A DNA stretch of 64,000 nucleotides from Geitlerinema sp. S16 (lineage in GTDB: Bacteria; Cyanobacteriota; Cyanobacteriia; Cyanobacteriales; Geitlerinemataceae): NCBI GenBank assembly GCA_011390275.1, contig JAABST010000014.1, forward strand, positions 1 to 64,000. The letters run 5' to 3'. A program made the translations under genes and the position numbers. Shown piece after piece: positions 34,433 to 44,297 of the stretch. Position 1 is the stretch's first letter, and the number at the start of each line of letters is the position of its first letter. The notes under the pieces are model-generated. The model did no database searches, was not told the origin of the DNA, and was given only the letters and a program-made list of their open reading frames with translations.

Positions 34433-36685
34433 CTACATGAACGGGTTACTCGCATCGGTATCATCCCCACCACCTGCGGGGCTGCGAGTCTCTTCCCCGC
34501 TGGCTGTTTCAAAGGGATTATCCGGCGCGGGGCTTTCTGGTGTCGGTTCAGGGGTCGCCGCAGGGGTCGATGTCGGCTTTTTAGGAGCAGCAGCGGACGG
34601 CGTGGGGGCGCCACTGAGAGGCGGTGACGTTTGCGCTTTTTGGGTCTTGGACTTGGCTAAATTTTCGAGATCCGAGAGCAATTCCGCCAACTCATCGTCT
34701 TCCTCAAAGACCGATCCCGCTGCTTTGGCTGACTCTTCGGCTGCACGCTGCGGCCCAAATAGATCATCGAGCTGGGCGGGTTGCTCTTCCTCTGGTGGCG
34801 GCGCTGATGCTGAAGTATCGGCAGCTTGAGACACCTTGGGAGCGCCCGTCTGCGGTGCCGTACTTCCCAAGCTGGGCGGATTCTTGCCTTGGTAGATTTC
34901 TGAGCCGATCGCAAAGAGCGCCTGCTGATACTTATCCAGTGCGGCTCGTGCTGTTTCTAGATCGTCGCTGACCATGACCTCGCGCAGAATCTGACCTTTT
35001 TCCTCCACATCAACTTTCATTTCCTCGCGCACCATGTCGGCATTGTGCTTGAGGGTATCTTCGTAGTTGTAAAACAGCGCTTCGGCCTGGTTGCGTAGCT
35101 CGATGAGGGCACGCTGACGAGTATCACGATCGGCGTTGGCTTCCGCCTCCTGACGCATTTGTTCAATCTCGCTGGCGCTGAGGCCACCCGTATTTGAGAT
35201 TTGAATACTCTGAGCGCGGCCAGTGCCTTTATCCCGTGCCGACACGTTCAAAATGCCGTTGGCGTCGATCTCGAACGACACCTCGATCTGCGGGATGCCA
35301 CGCGGTGCGGGCGGAATGCCCATCAGGGTAAAGCTGCCGAGACTCTTGTTGTCGCTGGCCAAGGCTCGCTCACCCTGGAGAACATGGACTTCCACCGACG
35401 TTTGACCGTCCGTCGCGGTCGAAAACATCTGCGATTTGCTCGTCGGAATCGTTGTATTGCGTTCGATCACTTTCGTGAAAACCTCGCCGAGCGTTTCGAT
35501 CCCCAGCGAAAGGGGGGTGACATCCAGGAGCAGGACATCTTGAACTTCGCCGCCCAGCACACCGGCCTGAATGGTGGCTCCCGTCGCGACCGCTTCATCG
35601 GGGTTGACTGATCGATCGAGAGTTCGACCGCCAAAATAGTTAGAGATCGCCGCCTGAACCGCCGGAATTCGGGTTGAGCCGCCGACCAAAATAATCCGAT
35701 CGATCTCTTCGGGCATTAGACCCGAATCCTGCAACGCGCTTTCCACCGGGCCGATCGTGCTATCCACCAAGGACTGCGTCAGCTCCTCGAATTGAGACCG
35801 CGTAAAGTCCACCTCTAGATGTTTCGGCCCCGTTTCATCCGCTGTGATAAATGGCAGATTAATCGACGTGGATTGAGCACCCGACAATTCAATTTTGGCT
35901 TTTTCAGCGGCTTCGCGAATCCGCTGCAAAGCCATCTTGTCGCCGGACAGATCAATATTGGTCTGGCTCGTGAATTCTGACACCAGCCAGCCCAGGACGG
36001 CATTGTCAAAGTCATCACCACCAAGGTGATTGTTGCCCGCCGTGGACTTGACTTCAAAAATACCGTCGCCAAGCTGCATGACGGAAACGTCAAACGTGCC
36101 GCCCCCTAGGTCAAAGACCAGGACGGTTTGCTCGGTGTCTTGCTTATCGAGACCGTAGGCCAACGCCGCAGAGGTCGGCTCGTTGATGATCCGCAAAACC
36201 TCTAGCCCTGCGATCGTACCGGCATCTTTGGTGGCCTGCCGTTGACCATCGGTAAAGTAGGCCGGAACCGTAATCACCGCTTGAGTGACCGGCTCACTGA
36301 GATACGCTTCTGCATCTTGCTTGAGCTTCTGCAAAATCATCGCCGAGATTTCCTGCGGCGTATGGCGAACGCCGCGAATCTCCACGTCAACCGTATCGTC
36401 GCGCCCGAGGATGCAGGTATAGGGAACATGCGATCGCTCGGATTCAGTTTCATCCCAACGCCGCCCAATAAAGCGCTTAATGCTGAAAACGGTGTTCTCA
36501 GCATTGGTTACAGCCTGACGCTTGGCAAGTTGACCGACGAGTCGATCGCCATTCTTGCCGAAGCCGACCATACTCGGAGTGGTGCGCCCACCTTCTGAGT
36601 TGGCAATCACGACGGGCTTACCACCTTCTAGCACTGCTACGCAGCTATTTGTCGTGCCGAGGTCGATTCCGATGACTTTGCCCAT
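34433..36685 (-). CDS. dnaK: molecular chaperone DnaK (DnaK1 type)
   Basis: A 750-residue Hsp70 from ATG 36685 ([20 protein letters not shown]). The ATPase domain (about 1-380) has [17 protein letters not shown] and [11 protein letters not shown]; the substrate domain (about 390-535) and lid follow. The C-terminus is about 130 residues longer than typical and rich in Pro, Ser, Thr and Ala (about 620-750), ending DASNPFM. This long tail and adjacency to grpE match the DnaK1 form of cyanobacteria rather than the essential DnaK2. It works with GrpE and DnaJ in folding. grpE lies upstream on the same strand, 543 bp away. Confidence 0.93.
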   Translation of the reverse strand: MGKVIGIDLGTTNSCVAVLEGGKPVVIANSEGGRTTPSMVGFGKNGDRLVGQLAKRQAVTNAENTVFSIKRFIGRRWDETESERSHVPYTCILGRDDTVDVEIRGVRHTPQEISAMILQKLKQDAEAYLSEPVTQAVITVPAYFTDGQRQATKDAGTIAGLEVLRIINEPTSAALAYGLDKQDTEQTVLVFDLGGGTFDVSVMQLGDGIFEVKSTAGNNHLGGDDFDNAVLGWLVSEFTSQTNIDLSGDKMALQRIREAAEKAKIELSGAQSTSINLPFITADETGPKHLEVDFTRSQFEELTQSLVDSTIGPVESALQDSGLMPEEIDRIILVGGSTRIPAVQAAISNYFGGRTLDRSVNPDEAVATGATIQAGVLGGEVQDVLLLDVTPLSLGIETLGEVFTKVIERNTTIPTSKSQMFSTATDGQTSVEVHVLQGERALASDNKSLGSFTLMGIPPAPRGIPQIEVSFEIDANGILNVSARDKGTGRAQSIQISNTGGLSASEIEQMRQEAEANADRDTRQRALIELRNQAEALFYNYEDTLKHNADMVREEMKVDVEEKGQILREVMVSDDLETARAALDKYQQALFAIGSEIYQGKNPPSLGSTAPQTGAPKVSQAADTSASAPPPEEEQPAQLDDLFGPQRAAEESAKAAGSVFEEDDELAELLSDLENLAKSKTQKAQTSPPLSGAPTPSAAAPKKPTSTPAATPEPTPESPAPDNPFETASGEETRSPAGGGDDTDASNPFM

Positions 36686-37228
36686 GAGCTTGAATACTGC
36701 CTGGGGGGTGAGACTGAAGAGGACATTGTGAGCGAAATTATCCGATCGCGACACTTGCTTGCGTGACGATCCTCAATAAAGTCGAAGCGTCAGGGCAGAG
36801 GCGCGTGAGCGACCATCAATAAGCTGATTCTAGATTCATACTAGGGCATTCAACTCTACCGATTGGGATAAACCTTGCGGAGGTTCCGTAAGGCTCTAGC
36901 TATTTATGCTAACCCGAGTATCCCGAATGAGGACGGATTACCGCAAACTCTATCCCACAGAGCAAGGCTAATGCCCAGACAAGATATCGATACGAGATGC
37001 GAATACAAGCCCATGCAAATCGAAGCAATCTCGAATACTTCTCGCATCGGTTCGTAACGACAATCCTTAACGAAATCCATTCATGAGCGAGTTAGCTAGA
37101 TCAAGGCACGGACACGCCTTTGACGGCTCAGTCGAGAAACTGTGAGGCCATGCTAGAGGGGGTGTCCGTATTGGCCTCCATGAACGACGATGCGGCTTGT
37201 GTGACGAGGAAGATAAATCACGCTCGAT
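36686..37228. other. 543-bp gap between grpE and dnaK
   Basis: Unusually long for a gap between two co-directional chaperone genes. It includes a hairpin CCTTGCGGA ggt TCCGTAAGG (36873-36893). Further CGATACGAGATGCG / CTCGCATCGG complementary words lie at 36988-37001 and 37042-37051. No CIRCE (TTAGCACTC-N9-GAGTGCTAA) was found. The short open frames here have no ribosome binding site. Confidence 0.5.
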
Positions 37229-37948
37229 TTACTCAGAAATCTCACTGTTTGCAACTTCAGGAGCTTCGCCCGGTACAAAATCCGGAGCCGTCGCAACTTT
37301 GACCATGGCATGACGCAAGACGCGATCGCCCATGACATAACCGCGCATGAGTTCCTCCAATACAGTTCCATCGGCATGTTCATCCGTTTGCTCACGCATC
37401 ACCGCCTCATGCAGGTTCGGGTCAAAAATTTCCCCTTCCGGACGCATCGCCGCAACTCCAAGGCGCTTCAGCGCTTCAACAAGCTGCTTGTACACGCTTT
37501 GATAGCTTTTGTGGATGGTCATTTCGCCATCATTTTGCGGCTTGATGTGAGCGCGGGCTCGCTCAAAGTTATCAACAACGGGCAGTAGCTCCTTAATCGA
37601 GTTGCACTTCGACTGCTCCTCCAGGTCTTGCTTTTCTTTTTGAGTCCGTTTGCGAAAATTCTCAAAATCAGCCGCAAGACGGGTGTACTGCGCCTTAAAT
37701 TCCTCAAGCTGTGCCTGAGCGATTTCAGCGGTGGTCTTCAGCGCTTCAAGCGCTTCTAGAGGAGCTTCAGCTTGAGCTTCCTGAGCCGCTTCGGTCGCAG
37801 CCTCAGCTTCCGCGACCAGGGGATCGATCGCGTCTTGAACCGGAATCGTATCGGTATCCATGCCCGCATTGGGTTGCGCTACGTCTGCGCTCGATGCGGC
37901 ATCCGCTGCCGACGTATCTGCGTCTAGCTGTTTTTCGTCTTCAATCAT
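37229..37948 (-). CDS. grpE: nucleotide exchange factor GrpE
   Basis: A 239-residue GrpE. The N-terminal 60 residues are acidic/Ala-rich, followed by a long coiled coil and [20 protein letters not shown]. The beta-domain carries [36 protein letters not shown] and [17 protein letters not shown]. It drives ADP release from DnaK. GGAAGG is 10 bp before the ATG at 37948 and only 1 bp from an in-frame ATG at 37957, so the former is chosen. Confidence 0.95.
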   Translation of the reverse strand: MIEDEKQLDADTSAADAASSADVAQPNAGMDTDTIPVQDAIDPLVAEAEAATEAAQEAQAEAPLEALEALKTTAEIAQAQLEEFKAQYTRLAADFENFRKRTQKEKQDLEEQSKCNSIKELLPVVDNFERARAHIKPQNDGEMTIHKSYQSVYKQLVEALKRLGVAAMRPEGEIFDPNLHEAVMREQTDEHADGTVLEELMRGYVMGDRVLRHAMVKVATAPDFVPGEAPEVANSEISE

Positions 37949-38340
37949 CGTTCGCATTCCTTCCAGGGGGTGCTGTAGCTACAACGAGATCTTAAAGGCT
38001 GACGACAACAAGTGGCGAGGTGAGCCACTAAAGCAAAAGCAATGCCTTGATCTGGCATCATTTTTTTTGTCCGGCTTGCATCACTCTACGCCGCACAATC
38101 ATGACCTTCAACATCTTCGATGAGACACGTCTCGGCCTCGATCGAGGCCAAGACGTTTAACACCATAACCTAATCAATTATTTAGACGATCGCAGTTGGC
38201 CTCAAATCCCAAATAAATTGCGTAGAATTTCGTAAGCTACACTTGAAGACGAGTGACGAATGCAACCGCTTCACGTTTGTCACAGCAACGCTTGCCATCT
38301 GATGCGCCTCGATCGCGACCTACTGCTGCAACCCCTCGCC
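37949..38340. other. divergent grpE / pilB intergenic region
   Basis: Separates the chaperone operon from the pilus operon. It contains the 30-bp dyad listed separately, an AT-rich zone CAATTATTTAGACG (38174-38187) and TAGAAT at 38223, a possible -10 for pilB. An in-frame ATG for pilB at 38260 and another at 38302 exist but code Cys/His-rich sequence not typical for PilB. Confidence 0.5.
38127..38156. promoter_or_regulatory. 30-bp near-perfect palindrome, possible operator
   Basis: Arms ACGTCT and AGACGT flank the perfect 16-bp palindrome GGCCTCGATCGAGGCC (38134-38149). Only the C/A pair at 38133 and 38150 breaks symmetry. The dyad sits in the grpE-pilB divergent region with no T tract on either side, so it looks more like a protein-binding site than a terminator. 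Confidence 0.5.
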
Positions 38341-40365
38341 ATGACCAATACCTCTTCCAGTGCGTCTCAATCCTCCAAAGCCCGTCGATCGCTGGTAGTT
38401 CAGACGAACTTTTCGCCCTTCGGTAACAAACTGATCCGAGCGGGTCATGTGAGTCCGGAACAGATGAACCAAGCCCAGAAAGAGTGTCGGCGCACCGGCC
38501 AACCACTCACCGAGGTGATTGAACAAATCACGGGAAAGCAGCTACCGCCAGATTTAGTCCTCCAGTACAAACGACAGCAACTCTTTGAGCTGAAAATTTT
38601 GCACGGTGTAGATTCGTTTGATCCCGATGTGGCCGATATGAAGCCCGGTCACATGAACGCATTGCTCGACGCTGTGCCGGTTGATACCTGCCGACGGTAT
38701 AGCTGCCTGCCGCTGGATCGATCGGGTGATCATGTCTCGGTGGCGATGGTCGATCCCGATAATCTTGAGGCTCAGGACGAACTCCGCCGGATTCTGCGCA
38801 GCCAAGATCTTCAGCTCGTGCGTCGCGTCATTTCCCTCGAAGATTTTCAGCAGACCATTTCGCTATACCTTGACGAACAAGTTAAGCGTGAAGCGGCATT
38901 ACAGGCACGCGAAGCCGACGAAAAGAATACGATTTCCGTTGAAGATTTTAGTGCTTCTAGTGGGGAAGATGGTGAATTAGAGGAAGCGCCTCCAGAAGCG
39001 CAAGACCTAGAGGAAGAGGGCGACGCTAACGATAAAAGCGTGGTTAGCCTGGTCAATAAAATTTTGCGGAAAGCCCTGAGCGACGGGGTCTCCGACATTC
39101 ACGTCGAGCCGCAGGAAGAGTATCTACAAATTCGGATGCGGAAAGATGGCATCTTGTCGGAGCCATTCCCGCGCTTACCGAAGCAAATTGTCTCGGCGAT
39201 TACGTCGCGCTTCAAGATCATCGCGGATATGGACATTGCCGAACGTCGGCAAGCCCAAGATGGTCGGATTCGTCGCATGTTTCAGGGGCGTGCGGTCGAT
39301 TTTCGCGTTAACTCGCTTCCCAGCCGCTACGGCGAAAAAATTGTTCTTCGGATTCTCGATAACTCGTCAACTCAGCTCGGTCTTGACAAACTGATCACCG
39401 ACGAAGAGACCCTAGCCAAGGTTCGCGATATTGCGAGCCGTCCCTTTGGCCTCATTCTTGTGACCGGGCCGACGGGTTCCGGTAAATCCACAACGCTTTA
39501 CTCCGTGCTGGCCGAGCGCAATGATCCCGGCGTCAATATCAGTACCGCAGAAGATCCGATCGAGTATGCGCTACCCGGCATTACTCAGTGTCAGGTGATT
39601 CGCGAAAAGGATCTAACTTTTGCCAATATCCTGCGGGCATTCTTGCGGCAAGACCCGGACATCCTACTGGTGGGTGAAACGCGAGATAAAGAAACGGCTA
39701 AAACCGCGATCGAAGCGGCGCTAACCGGTCACTTGGTTTTAACCACACTCCACACCAATGATGCTGCCGGGGCGATCGCCCGTCTCGACGAAATGGGCGT
39801 CGAACCCTTCATGGTTTCAGGAGCATTGCTTGGCGTCTTAGCTCAGCGCTTGATGCGTCGCGTCTGTAGCGAATGCCGGATGCCGTGTCAGCCCAGTGAA
39901 GACGAACTGTCGCGCTACGGTATGCGTTTTAAAGAAGAGGTCGATTCAACCTTCTACGAAGCCAAGGTTATACCGCCGCAGGAACGGAAAGAGTTGGCCG
40001 CATCAGGCGAACTTTGTGAAAAGTGCAACGGCATTGGCTACAAAGGACGGGTCGGGGTCTATGAGTTTCTCCAAAACTCCGAGGAAGTTACCGCTTTGAT
40101 TAACGCGGGTGCGCCAACGGAGCGGGTGGCGGAAAAGGCCGTAGAGCAAGGAATGACGACCCTGTTGTCCTACAGCCTCAAGCTAGCACGTCAAGGGTTA
40201 ACCACCTTTGAAGAGGTGGATCGGGTGACTTTTACCGATACAGGACTCGAAGCTGAGATGAAAGCGAAGCGCAAAAGTTCGCTCACCTGTAAAACCTGCA
40301 ATGCAGGCTTACATCCCGACTGGATGGAGTGTTTGTATTGCATGACACCCCGATTCGAGGATTGA
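38341..40365 (+). CDS. pilB: type IV pilus extension ATPase PilB
   Basis: A 674-residue GspE/PilB ATPase. An N-terminal T2SSE_N-like domain (about 25-190) is followed by a very acidic linker (about 200-240). The core (about 240-600) has Walker A GPTGSGKSTTLYS, the Asp box AEDPIEYALPG, Walker B DILLVGETRDKETA and the His box THLVLTTLHTN-like GHLVLTTLHTNDAAG. Two zinc cysteine pairs (CSECRMPC and CEKCNGIGYKGRVG) are present. The C-terminus adds CKTCNAGLHPDWMECLYC, a cyanobacterial extension; in Synechocystis the PilB1 C-terminus binds Hfq. It heads pilB-pilT-pilC and powers pilus extension for motility and DNA uptake. Confidence 0.95.
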   Translation: MTNTSSSASQSSKARRSLVVQTNFSPFGNKLIRAGHVSPEQMNQAQKECRRTGQPLTEVIEQITGKQLPPDLVLQYKRQQLFELKILHGVDSFDPDVADMKPGHMNALLDAVPVDTCRRYSCLPLDRSGDHVSVAMVDPDNLEAQDELRRILRSQDLQLVRRVISLEDFQQTISLYLDEQVKREAALQAREADEKNTISVEDFSASSGEDGELEEAPPEAQDLEEEGDANDKSVVSLVNKILRKALSDGVSDIHVEPQEEYLQIRMRKDGILSEPFPRLPKQIVSAITSRFKIIADMDIAERRQAQDGRIRRMFQGRAVDFRVNSLPSRYGEKIVLRILDNSSTQLGLDKLITDEETLAKVRDIASRPFGLILVTGPTGSGKSTTLYSVLAERNDPGVNISTAEDPIEYALPGITQCQVIREKDLTFANILRAFLRQDPDILLVGETRDKETAKTAIEAALTGHLVLTTLHTNDAAGAIARLDEMGVEPFMVSGALLGVLAQRLMRRVCSECRMPCQPSEDELSRYGMRFKEEVDSTFYEAKVIPPQERKELAASGELCEKCNGIGYKGRVGVYEFLQNSEEVTALINAGAPTERVAEKAVEQGMTTLLSYSLKLARQGLTTFEEVDRVTFTDTGLEAEMKAKRKSSLTCKTCNAGLHPDWMECLYCMTPRFED

Positions 40366-40698
40366 GGTCTGCGATCAACATCCACGCTATTTTGGGTAAG
40401 CTTGAACTGAGCAACCTTAGGCTAGTCAATCGACTGAAGTTAATGTGAAACCGAACGTAATCTAGCGGATCACGGGTCAAACATTCTGATCGGTCATGCA
40501 ACGGACAAGCTCTATTTTTGCCAATGCAGCGCTAATACAGCGCCCATATAGCGATCCCTTAACCTGTCGATCATCCAATCAGTCAATATTGGGAATGCTG
40601 TTGACCAGCGCCGACACATTCTAAATTCTGGACAATCTGACAATGTCTTAATTTCCCTGTCGCTGGCGATCGAATAGACCCCTAGGAGAACCGTATTC
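40366..40698. other. 333-bp gap between pilB and pilT
   Basis: No hairpin of note apart from repeated CAGCGC words near 40530-40550. It ends with a strong ribosome binding site (CTAGGAGA) 8-10 bp before the pilT ATG. It may contain a separate pilT promoter. Confidence 0.4.
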
Positions 40699-41811
40699 AT
40701 GGATTTTGTAATCGAAGATGTCATGGAGTCGCTTGTCGAGCAAGGTGGTTCCGACATGCACATTCAGGCGGGTGCGCCGATTTTCTTCCGCATTAGCGGT
40801 AAACTCACGCCACAAAACCAATTTGGTGAATCGCTTGCTCCGGATGAATGCCAGCGGCTGATCTTTAGCATGTTGAACAACAACCAGCGGAAAGATCTGG
40901 AACAAAACTGGGAGCTAGATTGTGCGTACGGGGTGAAAGGGCTATCGCGGTTTCGCGTGAATGTCTATCGCGAGCGTGGTTGTTTTGCCGCCTGTTTGCG
41001 AGCCTTGGCATCGGAGATTCCCAACTTTGATAAGTTGGGCGTACCTGAGATTATGCGTGATCTGGCCATGCGTCCTCGCGGTATGGTGCTGATTACGGGG
41101 CAAACCGGATCGGGCAAAACCACCACAATGGCCGCCATTCTCGATTTGATTAACCGCACGCGATCGGAACATATTCTCACGGTGGAAGACCCGATCGAAT
41201 ACGTTTTCCCCAATATCAAAAGCCTGTTTCACCAACGCCAGAAGGGTGAAGATACCAAAAGTTTTGCCAATGCGCTAAAAGCAGCGTTGCGCGAAGATCC
41301 CGACATTATCCTTGTGGGGGAAATGCGCGACCTAGAAACGATTTCTCTGGCCATCTCCGCCGCAGAAACCGGTCACCTCGTCTTCGGAACCCTACACACG
41401 AACTCAGCATCGGCCACGATCGACCGGATGCTCGATGTCTTCCCTCCGATTCAGCAACCCCAAATTCGCGCTCAAATGGGTACATCTCTCGTTGGGGTCT
41501 GCTCCCAAAACCTCCTGAAAAAAGTCGGTGGTGGCCGTTGCGCAGCTCACGAAATTATGGTGAACTCCTCGGCGATCGGTAACCTCATCCGGGAAGGCAA
41601 AACCACCCAGATCTACTCTTCGATTCAGATGGGATCAAAAATGGGGATGCAGACGATGGAAATGTGTCTTGCACGCTTGGTGAATGAAGGCAAGGTCACC
41701 TACGAAGATGCGATGGCCAAAACCTCTAAAATTGAGGAATTGGCTCGTTTGGTTGATCCGCGCATCCTCAAAGGTGGTCAGCCCAGTGCGCCAGCAAAGG
41801 CCAAACGCTAG
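40699..41811 (+). CDS. pilT: type IV pilus retraction ATPase PilT
   Basis: A 370-residue PilT. The PAS-like N-domain starts with SDMHIQAGAPIFFRISGKL. The core has Walker A ITGQTGSGKTTTMAA, VEDPIEYVF, Walker B DIILVGEMRDLET and His box TGHLVFGTLHTNSA. The retraction-specific AIRNLIRE motif appears as IGNLIREGKTTQIYS. PilT depolymerises pili for twitching and phototaxis. A strong ribosome binding site precedes the ATG. The last 15 residues are a Lys/Ala/Pro tail. Confidence 0.96.
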   Translation: MDFVIEDVMESLVEQGGSDMHIQAGAPIFFRISGKLTPQNQFGESLAPDECQRLIFSMLNNNQRKDLEQNWELDCAYGVKGLSRFRVNVYRERGCFAACLRALASEIPNFDKLGVPEIMRDLAMRPRGMVLITGQTGSGKTTTMAAILDLINRTRSEHILTVEDPIEYVFPNIKSLFHQRQKGEDTKSFANALKAALREDPDIILVGEMRDLETISLAISAAETGHLVFGTLHTNSASATIDRMLDVFPPIQQPQIRAQMGTSLVGVCSQNLLKKVGGGRCAAHEIMVNSSAIGNLIREGKTTQIYSSIQMGSKMGMQTMEMCLARLVNEGKVTYEDAMAKTSKIEELARLVDPRILKGGQPSAPAKAKR

Positions 41812-41845
41812 CTTATTAGCCGATTTTATAACCCATGGCATGACT

Positions 41846-41884
41846 CCTCTGTCGCTAACTTACGGCAGAACTTAGCGACAGAGG
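41846..41884. other. 13-bp perfect inverted repeat between pilT and pilC
   Basis: CCTCTGTCGCTAA and TTAGCGACAGAGG are perfectly complementary with a 13-nt loop. No T tract follows; instead AAGATCTCGC is repeated right after (41885-41909). It may reduce transcription into pilC, protect the pilBT mRNA 3' end or act as an RNA-binding site. Confidence 0.6.
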
Positions 41885-42036
41885 AAGATCTCGCAGAAAG
41901 ATCTCGCAATTAACGCGATCAATTTACAACAGATTACGCGGACATCGACTTCGATTGATTCCCATCCTGCCCTCGTCTCACCTTTCAACGTTTCCCTCGA
42001 TTCGCCCGATCGTCACACACACCGATAATCTGCTCT

Positions 42037-43209
42037 ATGACTAGTGCCTTCCCGAAAGAAGAAAAGAAAGGGTTTGATTTTGAGGCGCTGGAAGAGAATA
42101 TCAGCGCTGCCCTATCCAGTATTACAGTCAAAGACCGTGCGGTCTTTTCGCGTCAGTTTGCCGCGATGTTTAACGCCGGGGTCGGTATGATGCGCTGTCT
42201 GGCGGTACTGACGGATCAGTGCGGCAATGCCAAACTCAAGAAAGCATTAAAGGCGATTAGCGCCGAGGTGGAACAAGGGGGGAGCTTGGCGGAGGCGATG
42301 GCAAAACATCCGGACTGTTTCGATAAGCTTTACGTCAGTATGGTGGCGGCGGGAGAACTCGGGGGTGTGCTAGATGAGGTGCTGAACCGGCTCGCGATTT
42401 TGATGGAAAAATCCGCCAAAATTCAAAATGAGCTGAAGTCGGCGCTGTCCTATCCGCAAACGGTGGGCGGGATTGCGGTCGTGATTTTTCTGGGGATGAC
42501 GATTTTCCTGTTGCCGACGTTTACCGCGATTTTCGACCAGCTTGATGCGGAACTGCCGATGTTCACTCAGGTGATGATGAACATCAGTTTCTTTTTGCGG
42601 GGGCCGGTGATGCCAGCGGAAAATCCTGAAGCGGAGAGCTGGCTAGAGCTGCAAAATTTTGGGATTGTCTTTTTTGTGGCGGGCTTGATCGGTGTCGGCT
42701 TTGCGATCGCCACCTACTACAAAACCCCGGTGGGTCGCTTCCAAATTGATGCGCTACTGCTGAAAGCGCCGATTTTTGGTGACCTCATCGAAAAAAGTGC
42801 CGTCGCGAGTTTCTGCAATGTGTTCGGGACGCTAACGCGATCGGGCGTGCCGATTCTGAACTCGATGGAGATTGTGCGAGATACTGCCGGTAATGAGGTG
42901 ATTGCCGACGCGATCGACTATGCCCGTGCTCAGATTCAGGAGGGCGGGAGCATTAGCGAAGCGTTCCGCGAGAAAGGGGTGATGCCTGCCCTGGCGATTC
43001 AGATGATGGCGATCGGGGAAGAAACGGGGGAACTCGACAAGATGTTGGGCAAGGTCGGCGAGTTTTACGAGGATGAAGTCGAGCAGGCGATTAAAGGTCT
43101 GACGAGTATGCTCGAACCGCTGATGATTGTGGTCATTGGCGGCATGGTCGGATCGATTTTGCTGTCGATGTATCTGCCGATGTTCTCGGTGATGGATAGT
43201 ATCGGTTAG
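42037..43209 (+). CDS. pilC: type IV pilus inner-membrane platform protein PilC
   Basis: A 390-residue GspF/PilC protein with two T2SSF repeats: FSRQFAAMFNAGVGMMRCLA (about 43-62) and FCNVFGTLTRSGVPILNSME (about 259-278). Three membrane helices are visible (VGGIAVVIFLGMTIFLLP, IVFFVAGLIGVGFAIAT and PLMIVVIGGMVGSILLSMYLP). The stretch VAAGELGGVLDEVLNRLA is diagnostic. It anchors the PilB and PilT motors. The N-terminal 30 residues are charged. Confidence 0.95.
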   Translation: MTSAFPKEEKKGFDFEALEENISAALSSITVKDRAVFSRQFAAMFNAGVGMMRCLAVLTDQCGNAKLKKALKAISAEVEQGGSLAEAMAKHPDCFDKLYVSMVAAGELGGVLDEVLNRLAILMEKSAKIQNELKSALSYPQTVGGIAVVIFLGMTIFLLPTFTAIFDQLDAELPMFTQVMMNISFFLRGPVMPAENPEAESWLELQNFGIVFFVAGLIGVGFAIATYYKTPVGRFQIDALLLKAPIFGDLIEKSAVASFCNVFGTLTRSGVPILNSMEIVRDTAGNEVIADAIDYARAQIQEGGSISEAFREKGVMPALAIQMMAIGEETGELDKMLGKVGEFYEDEVEQAIKGLTSMLEPLMIVVIGGMVGSILLSMYLPMFSVMDSIG

Positions 43210-43272
43210 ATCTTTTAATAGATCTTTTAAGTTTTTACTGACGAGTATTGCCCGAAAATAATTGTCCATCTC

Positions 43273-43305
43273 AGAAGTCCGACTTTTTGAATAAGTAGGA
43301 CTTCT
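43273..43305. terminator. hairpin of the AGAAGTC family after pilC
   Basis: AGAAGTCC, 17-nt loop and GGACTTCT. Related to the hairpins at 21564 and 51397. Lies 64 bp after the pilC stop and upstream of the dienelactone hydrolase. Confidence 0.45.
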
Positions 43306-43337
43306 CGGACTTCTCGCCACCCCCAGGAACTTATAAG

Positions 43338-44072
43338 ATGACTGCCCCAATTACCGTCGATCGCATCACCCTACACAATCAGGATCTGGCGATCGATGCC
43401 TACCTCGCCCGCCCGACCGCTCCCGGTTCCTATCCCGGCATTATCGTCTTCCAAGAAATTTTCGGTGTGAATGCCCACATCCGCGATGTGGTCGATCGTC
43501 TGGCGCGGGAGGGCTATATGGCGATTGCTCCAGCGTTGTATCAGCGCAGTCAGCCCGGTTTTGAGGTGGGCTACACCGCTGACGATATGGCGATCGGTCG
43601 CCAGTATAAGGACGCAACCCGCGCCGAGGAACTGATCGGCGATACCCGCGCGGCGATCGCCCAGCTCGAAACGATCGACGGCTATAACGGCAACCTGGGC
43701 GCGATCGGCTTCTGCTTTGGTGGCCACGTCGCCTACCTAATCGCAACGCTCCCCGAGATTAAGGCGACCGCTTCGTTTTACGGAGCAGGCATCCCGGTCT
43801 TTTGCCCCGGCGAAGCTGACCCAACTATTACCCGCACCCCACAGATTCAGGGCGAAATCTACTGCTTTTTTGGCATGGCCGATCCGCTGATCCCCGCTGA
43901 ACAAAATGCTGCGGTTGAGGCGGCATTAAAACAAGCCCAGATTAACCACCGAGTTTTTCGCTATCCCGATGTTAATCATGGTTTTTTCTGCGATCGGCGT
44001 GACAGTTATAACGCCGAAGCTGCCAAAGCGGCCTGGAATGAGGTCAAGACCCTCTTTGGACAGTTGCAATAA
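43338..44072 (+). CDS. dienelactone hydrolase family protein
   Basis: A 244-residue alpha/beta hydrolase of the DLH family. The nucleophile elbow is GFCFGGH (Cys nucleophile), the entry motif GIIVFQEIFGVN, the acid Asp in FGMADPLIP and the catalytic His in NHGFFCD. The Cys-Asp-His triad is complete. Natural substrate is unknown in cyanobacteria. A third of the protein (70-110) forms the usual cap-like region. Confidence 0.92.
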   Translation: MTAPITVDRITLHNQDLAIDAYLARPTAPGSYPGIIVFQEIFGVNAHIRDVVDRLAREGYMAIAPALYQRSQPGFEVGYTADDMAIGRQYKDATRAEELIGDTRAAIAQLETIDGYNGNLGAIGFCFGGHVAYLIATLPEIKATASFYGAGIPVFCPGEADPTITRTPQIQGEIYCFFGMADPLIPAEQNAAVEAALKQAQINHRVFRYPDVNHGFFCDRRDSYNAEAAKAAWNEVKTLFGQLQ

Positions 44073-44297
44073 CGTATTCGATGAGAATTTAATCTGTCCT
44101 GTGGATACTGAATCTAGTTTGATGTCTGTATTAAGTCAGACAACAACTTGAACCAATGCAGTGAACAAATTGGATATAGTTGAATGGCGTGGCCTTAACG
44201 GCTCGCTCCGATTGGTGCGGCTTCGTCTCACCCCTGGAACGTCCACCGCAGCACCGATCGCGATCGCCTGCTTATTTTTACCCGATCTCCGCCATTC

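Noticed and set aside
36875..37057. A 60-codon frame between grpE and dnaK
   Set aside because: Overlaps a hairpin; no start signal; composition not coding-like.
36686..37228. CIRCE/HrcA site for dnaK
   Set aside because: No TTAGCACTC-N9-GAGTGCTAA inverted repeat seen.
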